DNA of 9,164 nt. Origin: Kiritimatiellia bacterium. GTDB lineage: Bacteria; Verrucomicrobiota; Kiritimatiellia; RFP12; UBA1067. The translations under genes were made by a program, and so were the position numbers. The notes under the pieces are model-generated. The model was not told where the DNA came from. It ran no database searches and saw nothing but the letters and a program-made list of their open reading frames with translations. Positions 1 to 6,324 of this stretch are shown piece by piece (position 1 is the stretch's first letter; each line of letters starts with the position of its first letter). The stretch lies in contig JAFYQC010000062.1 in the NCBI GenBank assembly GCA_017547265.1, positions 1-9,164 of the forward strand, read 5' to 3'.

Positions 1-1890
1 GATGCTGCCCTGCCAGGCGCCGTCCATGTAAACATAGTCAAAATCGCTGGTAAAGAACACACCAGACTTGAATGCCTTGACAATGTTATTTTGAACAATC
101 GCGAAAGCAAAGTTGTAGACATTGCCCGAAACTAGCGTGGTGACAGACTTCGTCGCGACTCCTTCGCTCACTGCGACGACCTCGCCCTTGGCAATGACAT
201 TCTCCTCCGTAATCGCGGCCGTGTCGCAGGCGACAATGACGCTCGCGCCGTCGGCGATGGAGAATATTGTTGCGGCCAGCGTCGCCGAAGTCGTCGTCAC
301 TTCGGACGCGGCGACGGACGATATCTTGTTTTCGTCAACGGAGGGATCGTAGGTTATCGAAACCGTCTTCCCTGAGACGTCCACCGAGAAGAATGTCTCC
401 CAGTCGGCATCGGCTATTGCCGCTCCGCCAAGCTTCAGATATCCAGGCTCGACAAGAACCGTCTTTGCTGAATCTGCGTTCGAGATGTTGATGTTATTGT
501 CGGTAAAGGTAAAGGATGAAACCTTGCCGGGCAAAAAGTTTATGAATGTCTTGTCTTCAGCGCTCGGGTATGTTGCAGGCGGATAGACTCCAAGCCACTG
601 GTCATTGCGAGTCGTCGTCAGACTCGAGCCGTAGAGCGAGAACACGACGGGCTTGGAGGGGACGATCGTGTAGATCGAAACAACCGAATTGGAAAACACA
701 ACGTTGGATGAAACATTGCAGTCGCCGGAAAGCGCAAGCGTGGCCCCGTCAAAGTAGTCTTTATCAGTAATGGAAAGCGCACCAGAATAGTTCGCATTTT
801 TGCCGAACCAGCGGATGTCGGTTCCCGCAGTCGGGGCGGCATCTGCAGGCGCCACCTTATCCTTCGCCCAATTCGACGCGATGCCGAGGTTGTTATTCTC
901 ACCAATGTATTCGTAGACGTCCGTAAGCTCGCCATAGTCGCCATAGGGTGCCATGATACGCCTCGACACGGCGGCAGTCGCCGTGTATTCGCCGTTGCAG
1001 AGAAGGAACGCCCGGATGAAATTATATCCGACCTCGAGCGTGAGAGTGTCGTCCACCACGCCGGTAGAAGAAACGACTTCACCGTCCGTCACCGTGGGCC
1101 AGTTAGCGAAGGTCTCGCCATAGTCACGTGTTCCTTGCGCGAAATAGACCGTCGCGTCGCTACCGGAATACTTAGTCGCCGTCACGGAAACCGCCACCTG
1201 TCCGTCCTGAACCTCCCCGACGTCGAGATCGCCAAGCTCCCAGCCGTCTACAGACTTCATGAAAAGCGTCGTAGTGCCGTTGCCGTTGTCGCCGTACGTG
1301 AAGTGCTTGTTAAACGTCGCCTCGTCTATCACCGCATCATTATAGCGAATGTACGGGGTTGTTGCAGAATTTGAAAAAAAGAACCAGGGATTTGCCGCGA
1401 TACTGGTCCGGTACGTGAAAGTCGCCGCACAGCTGTCGCCGTCGACAAAGTTAAGATAGCTTCCCGTATTCTGCCAGAAACCATTAAAGTTATCGCCGGT
1501 GTCAATGATCGACGCATCCGAAATCGTAAGCGTCGCACCTGCATATTGCGCGGCGACAAGCGTGCCGCTAACCGTTCCGCCGTAAACGACCGGATGCTCG
1601 ACGCCGTTGTTGCCGAACTGGATTTCTCCAGTGAACTCCAGCGAAGCCCCGTTTTGGAGCGTGAGAGACGACGGGATACGGCCACTTCCATTGTATGTGA
1701 CGGCAGCGCCGTCAATAATGACGTCGTCTGATTCGCCCGGCGCATACTGAGCCGGAGTCCCGCTTTCGCTCCAGTTGGAGACGGTCGACCAGAGGTTATC
1801 CTGTCCACCGCCAGTCCAGGTGTATGTTCCGGCATTGAGAAGTGTGATTGCCGCGGCGATTGTCGCGATTGTCAGAAGTGGCTTTTTCAT
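1..1890 (-). CDS. Secreted repeat-containing beta-rich surface protein, N-terminal part (partial)
   Basis: The frame is open without a stop from the ATG at 1888-1890 to the window edge, giving 630 codons with the C-terminus missing. Residues 1-21 form a signal peptide: MKK, then a hydrophobic run ending LLNAG. The mature protein is rich in Thr, Ser, Gly, Asn and Asp, as in beta-helix or autotransporter-like proteins of PVC bacteria. Two copies of a module are visible. One starts near residue 22 (YTWTGG..., then SNW and SDDVII), the other near residue 325 (YEYIGEN..., then SNW and TDIRW). Each is followed by a fibronectin-III-like stretch (about 240-305 and 525-620). No catalytic motif was recognised, so a structural or adhesive role at the cell surface is inferred. 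The start is supported by AGGGGG nine bases upstream. The sequence looks more AT-rich than its neighbours. Family assignment is tentative, but the open frame is clear. Confidence 0.82.
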   Translation of the reverse strand, partial: MKKPLLTIATIAAAITLLNAGTYTWTGGGQDNLWSTVSNWSESGTPAQYAPGESDDVIIDGAAVTYNGSGRIPSSLTLQNGASLEFTGEIQFGNNGVEHPVVYGGTVSGTLVAAQYAGATLTISDASIIDTGDNFNGFWQNTGSYLNFVDGDSCAATFTYRTSIAANPWFFFSNSATTPYIRYNDAVIDEATFNKHFTYGDNGNGTTTLFMKSVDGWELGDLDVGEVQDGQVAVSVTATKYSGSDATVYFAQGTRDYGETFANWPTVTDGEVVSSTGVVDDTLTLEVGYNFIRAFLLCNGEYTATAAVSRRIMAPYGDYGELTDVYEYIGENNNLGIASNWAKDKVAPADAAPTAGTDIRWFGKNANYSGALSITDKDYFDGATLALSGDCNVSSNVVFSNSVVSIYTIVPSKPVVFSLYGSSLTTTRNDQWLGVYPPATYPSAEDKTFINFLPGKVSSFTFTDNNINISNADSAKTVLVEPGYLKLGGAAIADADWETFFSVDVSGKTVSITYDPSVDENKISSVAASEVTTTSATLAATIFSIADGASVIVACDTAAITEENVIAKGEVVAVSEGVATKSVTTLVSGNVYNFAFAIVQNNIVKAFKSGVFFTSDFDYVYMDGAWQGSI

Positions 1891-1924
1891 GGTGTTATAC
1901 CCCCTGCTGGTGTTTATGCTTGAT

Positions 1925-1952
1925 ATTATACCAGATTTTCCCCAAACTTAAG
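1925..1952 (-). promoter_or_regulatory. Probable sigma70-type promoter of the surface-protein gene
   Basis: On the minus strand a perfect TATAAT lies at 1925-1930, preceded by TGG, which makes an extended -10. The -35 position (about 1947-1952, CTTAAG) is poor, as tolerated with an extended -10. Transcription from about 1918 would give a leader of roughly 28 nt carrying the AGGGGG ribosome-binding site. The rest of the 98-bp gap (1891-1988) shows no other gene and no convincing terminator for the glycoside hydrolase gene upstream of it. Confidence 0.6.
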
Positions 1953-1988
1953 TATCTTTACACGGCAGAAAAATGTGTCCTTTTGCGT

Positions 1989-3755
1989 TTACTGGTTCAC
2001 ATACTCTATGTCATCGAGGTAGAAGGTTTTGGCGGGGCCGCCGAGCGTGAAGGCGAAACCCGTCTTCATGCGCGAGAGGTCCTGGCCGTCGAGCGCGATG
2101 CGGTAGCGCGTCCACCCCTTCTTGAGAACGACTTCCGTCTCGCCCTTGCCCGTGTCGGGAAACGCGCAGTCCTTGAGTCCGCCGCAGAAGAACTTGACCT
2201 TCTCGCCGCCCTTCTCGCCGCGGGCCCAGAAGACGAGCGTGTTCGCGGCCGTGAGGTTGAACCCGCCGTCCGCCTTGCCCCAGTCGTTCGCCGGGCTCTG
2301 CCACATGATGCCCGCCCAGTTGTCGTTCGCGGTGTAGGAAACCTTCATGCAAGCCGAACCGGAATGCGGCTTTTCCGCGCACCCGTCCTCGACCTTGAGC
2401 GCCCCCGTGTTGCCCATGTAGCCAGAGACATACCAGTGCTGCGGCTCATCGCGATACACCGCGAACGGCACCTTCTCCGCACGCCTCTCCTTCTTCGGTT
2501 TCGCGCCCCTCCCAATCATCGGCCAGTTAGCATACGCGGCGTTGCCCTTCCCGTCGAAACAGTACGCATAGAGACGGTACTTGCCACCGCCGGGGAGCTT
2601 AACCTTTACCTTGCTCGTGCCCTGGCCCTCGACGATCGACTCGTCCCAGCCCTCGGGCATCGCTAGCCCAAGCCCAGCCTCGCCGTAGTACGACGCCTCG
2701 TCGACGAGCGTCCACCGCCATGTGAGCTTGTCGCCGTCAGGATCCTTCGCGGAGACGGACGCGGAAACTGTCTCTCCTTCACCGGGAGCGTCCTTGGACA
2801 CCTTGACTTCCTCGATGCGCGGGCAGCGGTTCACGACCTTGCCGCCCCAGAACTTCGCAAGCGTCGCAACGACCTCGAGCTTCGTGCCGTCGGGGAGCAT
2901 CGTGCCGAACCAAGTCGGCGAGCCCTCGTTCTTGTGCCCCCACGTGAAGACGTAGCCGCCAAGACACCACTTGCCCTTCTCGGCCAAGATCGTCTTTTCG
3001 TAGACTTCGCGGTACCAGTCGGCCTTGTACGTGGAAGTCCACTCCAGCGGGAGCCCGTTTGGCGCCTTGCCGCATTCGTTCGCGCCCTTCGGCCCGTATT
3101 CCGTGAGGATGTAGGGAATCTTGCCGCCAAGCTCGCGCCAGCGCCTGCCCACGCTCGTCGCCCCGCCGTAGGAGTTGATGCCCATGTACTGCAGCTCAGG
3201 CGCGAACTCGAGAATCGCGTCCGCCTTCTCCTTCCACATGTCCGCAACGACTGTTCCAACGGGATGGTTCGGATCTGCCTCCTTAACCTTCTTGGCGAGG
3301 CGGTTGATGAACTGCCACATCTCCTTCGGGTTCGGCTCGCCAAGCTCCATCTCGTTGCCGAGCGAATAGCAGAGGAGCGCAGGATGGTTCTTTATCTTCG
3401 CGACAGTCTCGAGCACCTCGCGCTCTGTCTTTTCGAGCGCCGCCTTGTCAAGGTAGCTGAAGCCGTGGTTGTGGTGGCCGAGCCAAAAGCCAAGCATCAC
3501 TGTGTGGCCGTGCTTCTGCGCTTCGTCCAGCTCCACCTTCGCCTTGTCCGCGCCCCAGGTGCGGAAGGAGTTTCCGCCGATTTCCTTTAGCAGTGCCTTC
3601 GAGCCGCCGCCACCACCGCCTTTTATGAAGTAGGGCTTGCCGTTGAACGTGAGGTGCCAGGCACCGGTCGAGCCCTCGATGCGGACAACAGAGCCGGCAC
3701 CGTGTAGGGCAAGCGCCGCAAAAAGCGGTAAGAGTGCGACAAGTTGGGTTCTCAT
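1989..3755 (-). CDS. Secreted clan GH-A glycoside hydrolase (GH2-like TIM barrel) with C-terminal carbohydrate-binding-like domain
   Basis: This 588-residue protein is predicted to cleave beta-glycosidic bonds outside the cytoplasm. Residues 1-21 are a signal peptide. Residues about 35-310 look like a GH-A TIM barrel: NSFRTWG near 62, LGNE at 132-135 (E135 as acid/base) and ILTEYG at 216-221 (E219 as nucleophile). This pairing of Asn-Glu with a later Glu is the clan GH-A pattern. A beta-sandwich, PKD or Ig-like segment follows (about 325-420, containing DPDGDKLTWRW). The last 130 residues resemble a galactose-binding-fold carbohydrate-binding module, ending FYLDDIEYV. The substrate cannot be told. 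I chose the ATG at 3753-3755 because the signal peptide begins there and a -10 box lies just upstream; a GTG at 3791 would add 12 implausible residues. The divergent XylR-like regulator suggests sugar-responsive control. Confidence 0.85.
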   Translation of the reverse strand: MRTQLVALLPLFAALALHGAGSVVRIEGSTGAWHLTFNGKPYFIKGGGGGGSKALLKEIGGNSFRTWGADKAKVELDEAQKHGHTVMLGFWLGHHNHGFSYLDKAALEKTEREVLETVAKIKNHPALLCYSLGNEMELGEPNPKEMWQFINRLAKKVKEADPNHPVGTVVADMWKEKADAILEFAPELQYMGINSYGGATSVGRRWRELGGKIPYILTEYGPKGANECGKAPNGLPLEWTSTYKADWYREVYEKTILAEKGKWCLGGYVFTWGHKNEGSPTWFGTMLPDGTKLEVVATLAKFWGGKVVNRCPRIEEVKVSKDAPGEGETVSASVSAKDPDGDKLTWRWTLVDEASYYGEAGLGLAMPEGWDESIVEGQGTSKVKVKLPGGGKYRLYAYCFDGKGNAAYANWPMIGRGAKPKKERRAEKVPFAVYRDEPQHWYVSGYMGNTGALKVEDGCAEKPHSGSACMKVSYTANDNWAGIMWQSPANDWGKADGGFNLTAANTLVFWARGEKGGEKVKFFCGGLKDCAFPDTGKGETEVVLKKGWTRYRIALDGQDLSRMKTGFAFTLGGPAKTFYLDDIEYVNQ

Positions 3756-3762
3756 ATTCCAA

Positions 3763-3791
3763 ATTATACAATTTTTCAGACGCCCCAACAC
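3763..3791 (-). promoter_or_regulatory. Promoter of the glycoside hydrolase gene (leaderless)
   Basis: A perfect TATAAT is read on the minus strand at 3763-3768. Seventeen bases upstream is a weak -35, GTGTTG, at 3786-3791. Only seven bases (3756-3762) separate the -10 box from the ATG, so transcription should begin at or next to the start codon. There is no ribosome-binding site in that space. The weak -35 fits a promoter that needs an activator. Confidence 0.62.
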
Positions 3792-3796
3792 GCTCT

Positions 3797-3826
3797 ATTG
3801 CGTTGCAAAAATATGCCCGATTGCGT
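3797..3826. promoter_or_regulatory. Candidate operator: ATTGCGT direct repeat between divergent genes
   Basis: ATTGCGT occurs at 3797-3803 and again at 3820-3826, in the same orientation and 23 bp apart. The first copy also opens a short perfect palindrome, TTGC-GTT-GCAA (3798-3808). AraC/XylR-type regulators commonly bind direct repeats about two helical turns apart. The second copy contains the regulator gene's -35 box; the first lies just upstream of the hydrolase -35. The arrangement fits auto-repression plus activation of the hydrolase gene. Binding is inferred, not shown. Confidence 0.42.
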
Positions 3827-3849
3827 CATTGGCCAAATTCTGGTACAAT
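3821..3849 (+). promoter_or_regulatory. Promoter of the XylR-like regulator gene (leaderless)
   Basis: TTGCGT (3821-3826) and TACAAT (3844-3849) are separated by exactly 17 bp, a good sigma70-type match. The ATG begins at 3856, six bases after the -10 box, so the transcript probably starts at the A of the start codon. The AGGGG between the -10 box and the ATG would be outside the mRNA and is too close to serve as a ribosome-binding site. Confidence 0.65.
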
Positions 3850-3855
3850 AGGGGC

Positions 3856-5064
3856 ATGGATACCGTCCTATTCATCACCGACCTTCATGTCGGCTCGCAC
3901 GTCCAGGAGTTCGCAGGTGTCTATGAACGCGCGGCGGCACACCACTGGCGCGTCATCGAGCTTGAGCTATCGCGCTCCGTGCGGCCCTTGAGCGAACTTG
4001 TCGCGCAGTGGAAACCAGCGGGCTGCATACTTGAGGGGTGCACAGTCAAGCCCGCAGAAGCGAAGCGGGCGTTCAAAGGCATACCAGTCGTAAACCTCGA
4101 CTCCGACGCCAGGACATCGGCCACCGCCCATTATGTTGTGCAAAGCGACCCGGGGACGATCGTGGAATGGGCTGCAAAGGAGCTTCTGCGGACAATGCCC
4201 GCCTCGTGCGCGTACTTCGGATGGTGCACGAAGACGGTCTGGAGCACGGAACGCGGGCTTATCTTCAAAAAGATTGTGCAACGTGACTCCAACCTCCCCT
4301 TTGCCGACTTCAAAGACGGCTGGGAAATCGGCGACACGCTCGGCGTGCAGAAAAAGCTCGTAAAGTTCCTCGCAGCTCTTCCAAAACCGATTGGGATCTT
4401 CGCGGTAAACGACTACGCCGCCGTGCAGGTCGCAGAGGCGTGCCGCCAATCGGGGCTCGAGTGTCCCGGAGATTTCACCCTCGTCGGAGTAGACAACGAG
4501 GAGATGCACTGCGAATGCGCAGACCCGACAATCACTTCGATAGAGCTGGATTTCCGCGAGGCAGGCCGCCTCGCCGCCGACCTTCTCGCAGAACTGATCG
4601 CGGACCCGAAGCTCCCGTCCCGCCATCTCAAGTTCGGGCCTGTGCGCCTTGTCCGCAGGCAGTCGACGCGCGCATTGAGGTTCAATGACCCGCGCATCAC
4701 ACGAGCGGTAGAGAGGATACGGCGTGACGCCACCGCAGGGCTCACGGCAGCAGACGTCCTCGCAGAGCTTCCCTTCTCGCGGCGTGTCGCGGAAAAGCGC
4801 TTCCGCGCAGCTACCGGCAAGACAATACTCGAAGAGATACAGGACGTCCGCTTCGAGAAGATTTGCGAGCTTCTGGCGACCGACATCCCCATCGGGCATA
4901 TCGCCGGAAGATGCGGAATGCAGTCAGACTCGTTCCTTAAGCGCTTCTTCAAGGCGCGGACGGGGCAGACGTTGCGCGAGTGGAGGAACGCCAGACGCGA
5001 CGAGCCCTGCGCCGTAAAGCGTGAGAGTCGGGTCGATGGAGAAAGGAAGGTCGAGGTCTTTTAG
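3856..5064 (+). CDS. XylR-like transcriptional regulator (LacI-type sugar-binding domain plus AraC-type DNA-binding domain)
   Basis: This is a 402-residue cytoplasmic regulator, close to the roughly 390 residues usual for the XylR family. Residues about 1-275 form a LacI/periplasmic-binding-like sensor that would bind a sugar; the diagnostic part is FAVNDYAA, then LVGVDNEEM, then ITSIELDF. Residues about 285-385 are an AraC/XylS double helix-turn-helix, with RRVAEKRFRAATGKTILEEI and then IAGRCGM...FLKRFFKARTGQTLREWR. The last 25 or so residues after REWR are charged, lie beyond the usual domain end, and are encoded by DNA that is also the end of coaX on the other strand. I chose the ATG at 3856 because the sensor domain begins there; the frame is open further upstream but lacks homology-like sequence. 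The likely target is the divergent secreted hydrolase gene. The inducing sugar is unknown. Confidence 0.88.
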   Translation: MDTVLFITDLHVGSHVQEFAGVYERAAAHHWRVIELELSRSVRPLSELVAQWKPAGCILEGCTVKPAEAKRAFKGIPVVNLDSDARTSATAHYVVQSDPGTIVEWAAKELLRTMPASCAYFGWCTKTVWSTERGLIFKKIVQRDSNLPFADFKDGWEIGDTLGVQKKLVKFLAALPKPIGIFAVNDYAAVQVAEACRQSGLECPGDFTLVGVDNEEMHCECADPTITSIELDFREAGRLAADLLAELIADPKLPSRHLKFGPVRLVRRQSTRALRFNDPRITRAVERIRRDATAGLTAADVLAELPFSRRVAEKRFRAATGKTILEEIQDVRFEKICELLATDIPIGHIAGRCGMQSDSFLKRFFKARTGQTLREWRNARRDEPCAVKRESRVDGERKVEVF

Positions 5065-5778
5065 GACCCACTTGGCAAAGCCACCTGTCGCGACGAGATG
5101 GAAGTCTGTCTTGAAGTTCTTTTTCAGCTCGGCCACTATTTCGCGCACCATGCCGCGATAGCCGACGAGCGCGCCAAAGCGCATCGCCTCCTCAGTCGAG
5201 CGGCCGATCTTTGGCGCGCGCCCAGAGCCGATCTTCATGCGGGGCAGTTTTGCCGTCCTCTCGAAAAGATAATCGCGCATCAGCGGGAACCCTGGCGCAA
5301 TCACGCCGCCGCGCCAGACGCGGTCGGAAGTGACAACGGCAGCGGTAAGCGCCGTTCCAAAGTCCATCACGAGGACGGGCGCACCATAACGCGATACCGC
5401 GCCAGCGGCATCTGCGAGGCGGTCTGCGCCGATAGTCTCGGGCTTGGGGTAGTCGAGTTGGAGTTTCGAGTTGGAGTTGGAGAAAGGAATCTTTTCAACT
5501 TTTTTCGCTGCAAAGCAACGATAAGTGACCTGGCGGAAGGCGAGGTTGTGAGCCTTGGCGAAAGACTTCCATTTCCGGTCCACCCGGGGAACCACGGATA
5601 CGTAGGCGAGGGCAAGGGTTTGAGGGTTTGAGGGCTTGAGGGTTTTGGCCAGCGACTCGACGACCCGAGATGCCTCGGCGAAGCCGCCGTCACAATGGGC
5701 CACATGACTCACACGGCCGTCGGACCAGAGTCCCACGGCCGTGGAGGTATTTCCTACGTCTACGACGACAAGTCTCAT
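4924..5778 (-). CDS. coaX: Type III pantothenate kinase
   Basis: The enzyme phosphorylates pantothenate with ATP, the first step of coenzyme A synthesis, in the cytoplasm. It is an ASKHA-fold kinase. Visible motifs are DVGNTS at 7-12 (phosphate-1, with D7), SVVP at 61-64, GADR at 117-120, DFGTALT at 139-145, GGVIAPGF at 157-164 and a later ATGG. At 284 residues it is longer than the roughly 255 usual. The excess lies in a tandem-repeat linker (residues 44-55), an inserted repeat (about 100-109) just before the pantothenate-site region, and a C-terminal tail of about 20 residues after LTLYGAGLV. I chose the ATG at 5776-5778 because it overlaps the lipoprotein stop as ATGA, which suggests translational coupling; a TTG at 5784 is less likely. 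The last 141 bp are antisense to the regulator's DNA-binding region. Confidence 0.92.
   Translation of the reverse strand: MRLVVVDVGNTSTAVGLWSDGRVSHVAHCDGGFAEASRVVESLAKTLKPSNPQTLALAYVSVVPRVDRKWKSFAKAHNLAFRQVTYRCFAAKKVEKIPFSNSNSKLQLDYPKPETIGADRLADAAGAVSRYGAPVLVMDFGTALTAAVVTSDRVWRGGVIAPGFPLMRDYLFERTAKLPRMKIGSGRAPKIGRSTEEAMRFGALVGYRGMVREIVAELKKNFKTDFHLVATGGFAKWVLKDLDLPFSIDPTLTLYGAGLVASGVPPLAQRLPRPRLEEALKERV
5454..5482 (-). repeat. Short direct repeat inserted in frame in coaX
   Basis: Read on the plus strand, CGAGTTGGAGTTT (5454-5466) is followed at once by CGAGTTGGAGTTG plus GAG (5467-5482), built from GAGTTG-like words. On the coding strand it encodes S-N-S-N-S-K-L-Q-L-D, residues 100-109 of CoaX. 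The stretch sits directly before YPKPETIGADR, where typical family members go straight into a Y-D-N-P-x-E-x-GADR-like motif, so it looks like an added segment. Confidence 0.7.
5615..5648 (-). repeat. Tandem octamer repeat inside coaX
   Basis: Four consecutive copies of AGGGTTTG lie at 5615-5646 on the plus strand; the third has a C and the fourth ends in T. The coding strand therefore carries CCCTCAAA-type units. Because the unit is 8 bp, successive copies are read in different frames and give K-T-L-K-P-S-N-P-Q-T-L (residues about 44-55), a linker between conserved strands. Confidence 0.78.
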
Positions 5779-6266
5779 TTGCAAAGACGAAGCTGCTGGT
5801 CGCAGAACGTCTTGACGTAGCCATCGTCCGATGCAGCCCTCGCCCTCTCAAGCGCGGCGACCCAGACCTTGCGGCAGGCGGGCGCCTTGGGGCACTTCGG
5901 GCACATCACGAGCTGCGTAACGGAGGCGATCTGCGTGAGCGCAACCGGGTCGCCGTCGTAGGACGTGCCGATCTTCGCGAGCAGCGCGTCGGCCGCAGCA
6001 GGCGTCTCGACAAACGCCTTCAGCACCTCGGGCTTCGTAGCTTCCTCGACGAGCTTAGGGTTGGCGCGCTGCCACTCGTAGGCCATCTGGTATCCGTCGA
6101 CATGGGCCATCGCGGCGCCATACGAGGCGTAGGCGGTCGCATTTGGCTGGCCAAGCTCGCACTTGGGCTCGAACTCGCCGTACTTCTGCGTGGCGCAGCC
6201 GGCCGCGAGAAGAAGGACAAGCGACGCAAGTCCTGACACACGAACAAGTTTTTCCTTCGCAATCAT
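5775..6266 (-). CDS. Small cysteine-containing lipoprotein of unknown function
   Basis: I do not recognise this 163-residue protein. It starts with a lipoprotein signal peptide: a basic N-terminus, a hydrophobic core, and the lipobox LAAGC with C24 as the lipidated cysteine. It should be anchored in the cell envelope. The mature part is alpha-helical in character, rich in Ala and Lys, with further cysteines at 36, 122, 125, 131, 155 and 162. C122-P-K-C125-x5-C131 could bind metal or form disulfides. The ATG at 6264-6266 is preferred over one six codons upstream (6284) because a strong AAAGGAG lies eight bases before it. The stop overlaps the coaX start by four bases (ATGA), so the two are very probably translated from one message. 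Function cannot be inferred from the neighbours. Confidence 0.8.
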   Translation of the reverse strand: MIAKEKLVRVSGLASLVLLLAAGCATQKYGEFEPKCELGQPNATAYASYGAAMAHVDGYQMAYEWQRANPKLVEEATKPEVLKAFVETPAAADALLAKIGTSYDGDPVALTQIASVTQLVMCPKCPKAPACRKVWVAALERARAASDDGYVKTFCDQQLRLCK

Positions 6267-6303
6267 CTTAAAAACTCCTTTCATTTTGCAACAGCGCTGA
6301 CAT

Positions 6304-6318
6304 CTCTGCGCCTCTGCG
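6304..6318 (-). repeat. CTCTGCG doublet between the oxidoreductase and lipoprotein genes
   Basis: CTCTGCG occurs at 6304-6310 and 6312-6318, separated by one base. It lies in the 58-bp gap (6267-6324), starting a few bases after the oxidoreductase stop. On the minus strand it reads as CGCAGAG words. A separate 8-bp palindrome, CAGCGCTG (6292-6299), follows. Words of this kind recur between genes in several environmental bacterial genomes; that statement is from memory. Confidence 0.5.
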
Positions 6319-6324
6319 TTAAAA

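Noticed and set aside
1329..1835. A 168-aa minus-strand frame, and other long frames across 122-1835
   Set aside because: They lie in alternative frames over the surface-protein gene, which is open across the whole 1-1890 span with a signal peptide. Their compositions (Arg/Ser-rich) look like frame shadows.
1894..1899. A second -10-like TATAAC three bases before the surface-protein ATG
   Set aside because: The spacing would put the transcription start inside the coding sequence. The upstream extended -10 at 1925-1930 with a ribosome-binding site explains expression better.
1955..1985. A possible terminator after the hydrolase gene (ACAC...GTGT)
   Set aside because: The stem is only four base pairs with an 11-nt loop and no following T-run.
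1848..2666. A 272-aa plus-strand open frame over the end of the hydrolase gene
   Set aside because: It is antisense to the well-supported hydrolase and has a repetitive Arg/Leu/Val/Ala composition typical of the opposite strand of GC-rich coding DNA.
3967..4899. A 310-aa minus-strand open frame antisense to the regulator
   Set aside because: Its sequence matches no family I recognise, and it would need a start inside coaX-overlapping DNA. The plus-strand regulator has clear domains.
3856..5064. Reading the regulator as starting at 3637, with 73 extra residues
   Set aside because: The extra part would cross the divergent promoter region and the start of the hydrolase gene and has no domain-like sequence. 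The promoter ends just before 3856.
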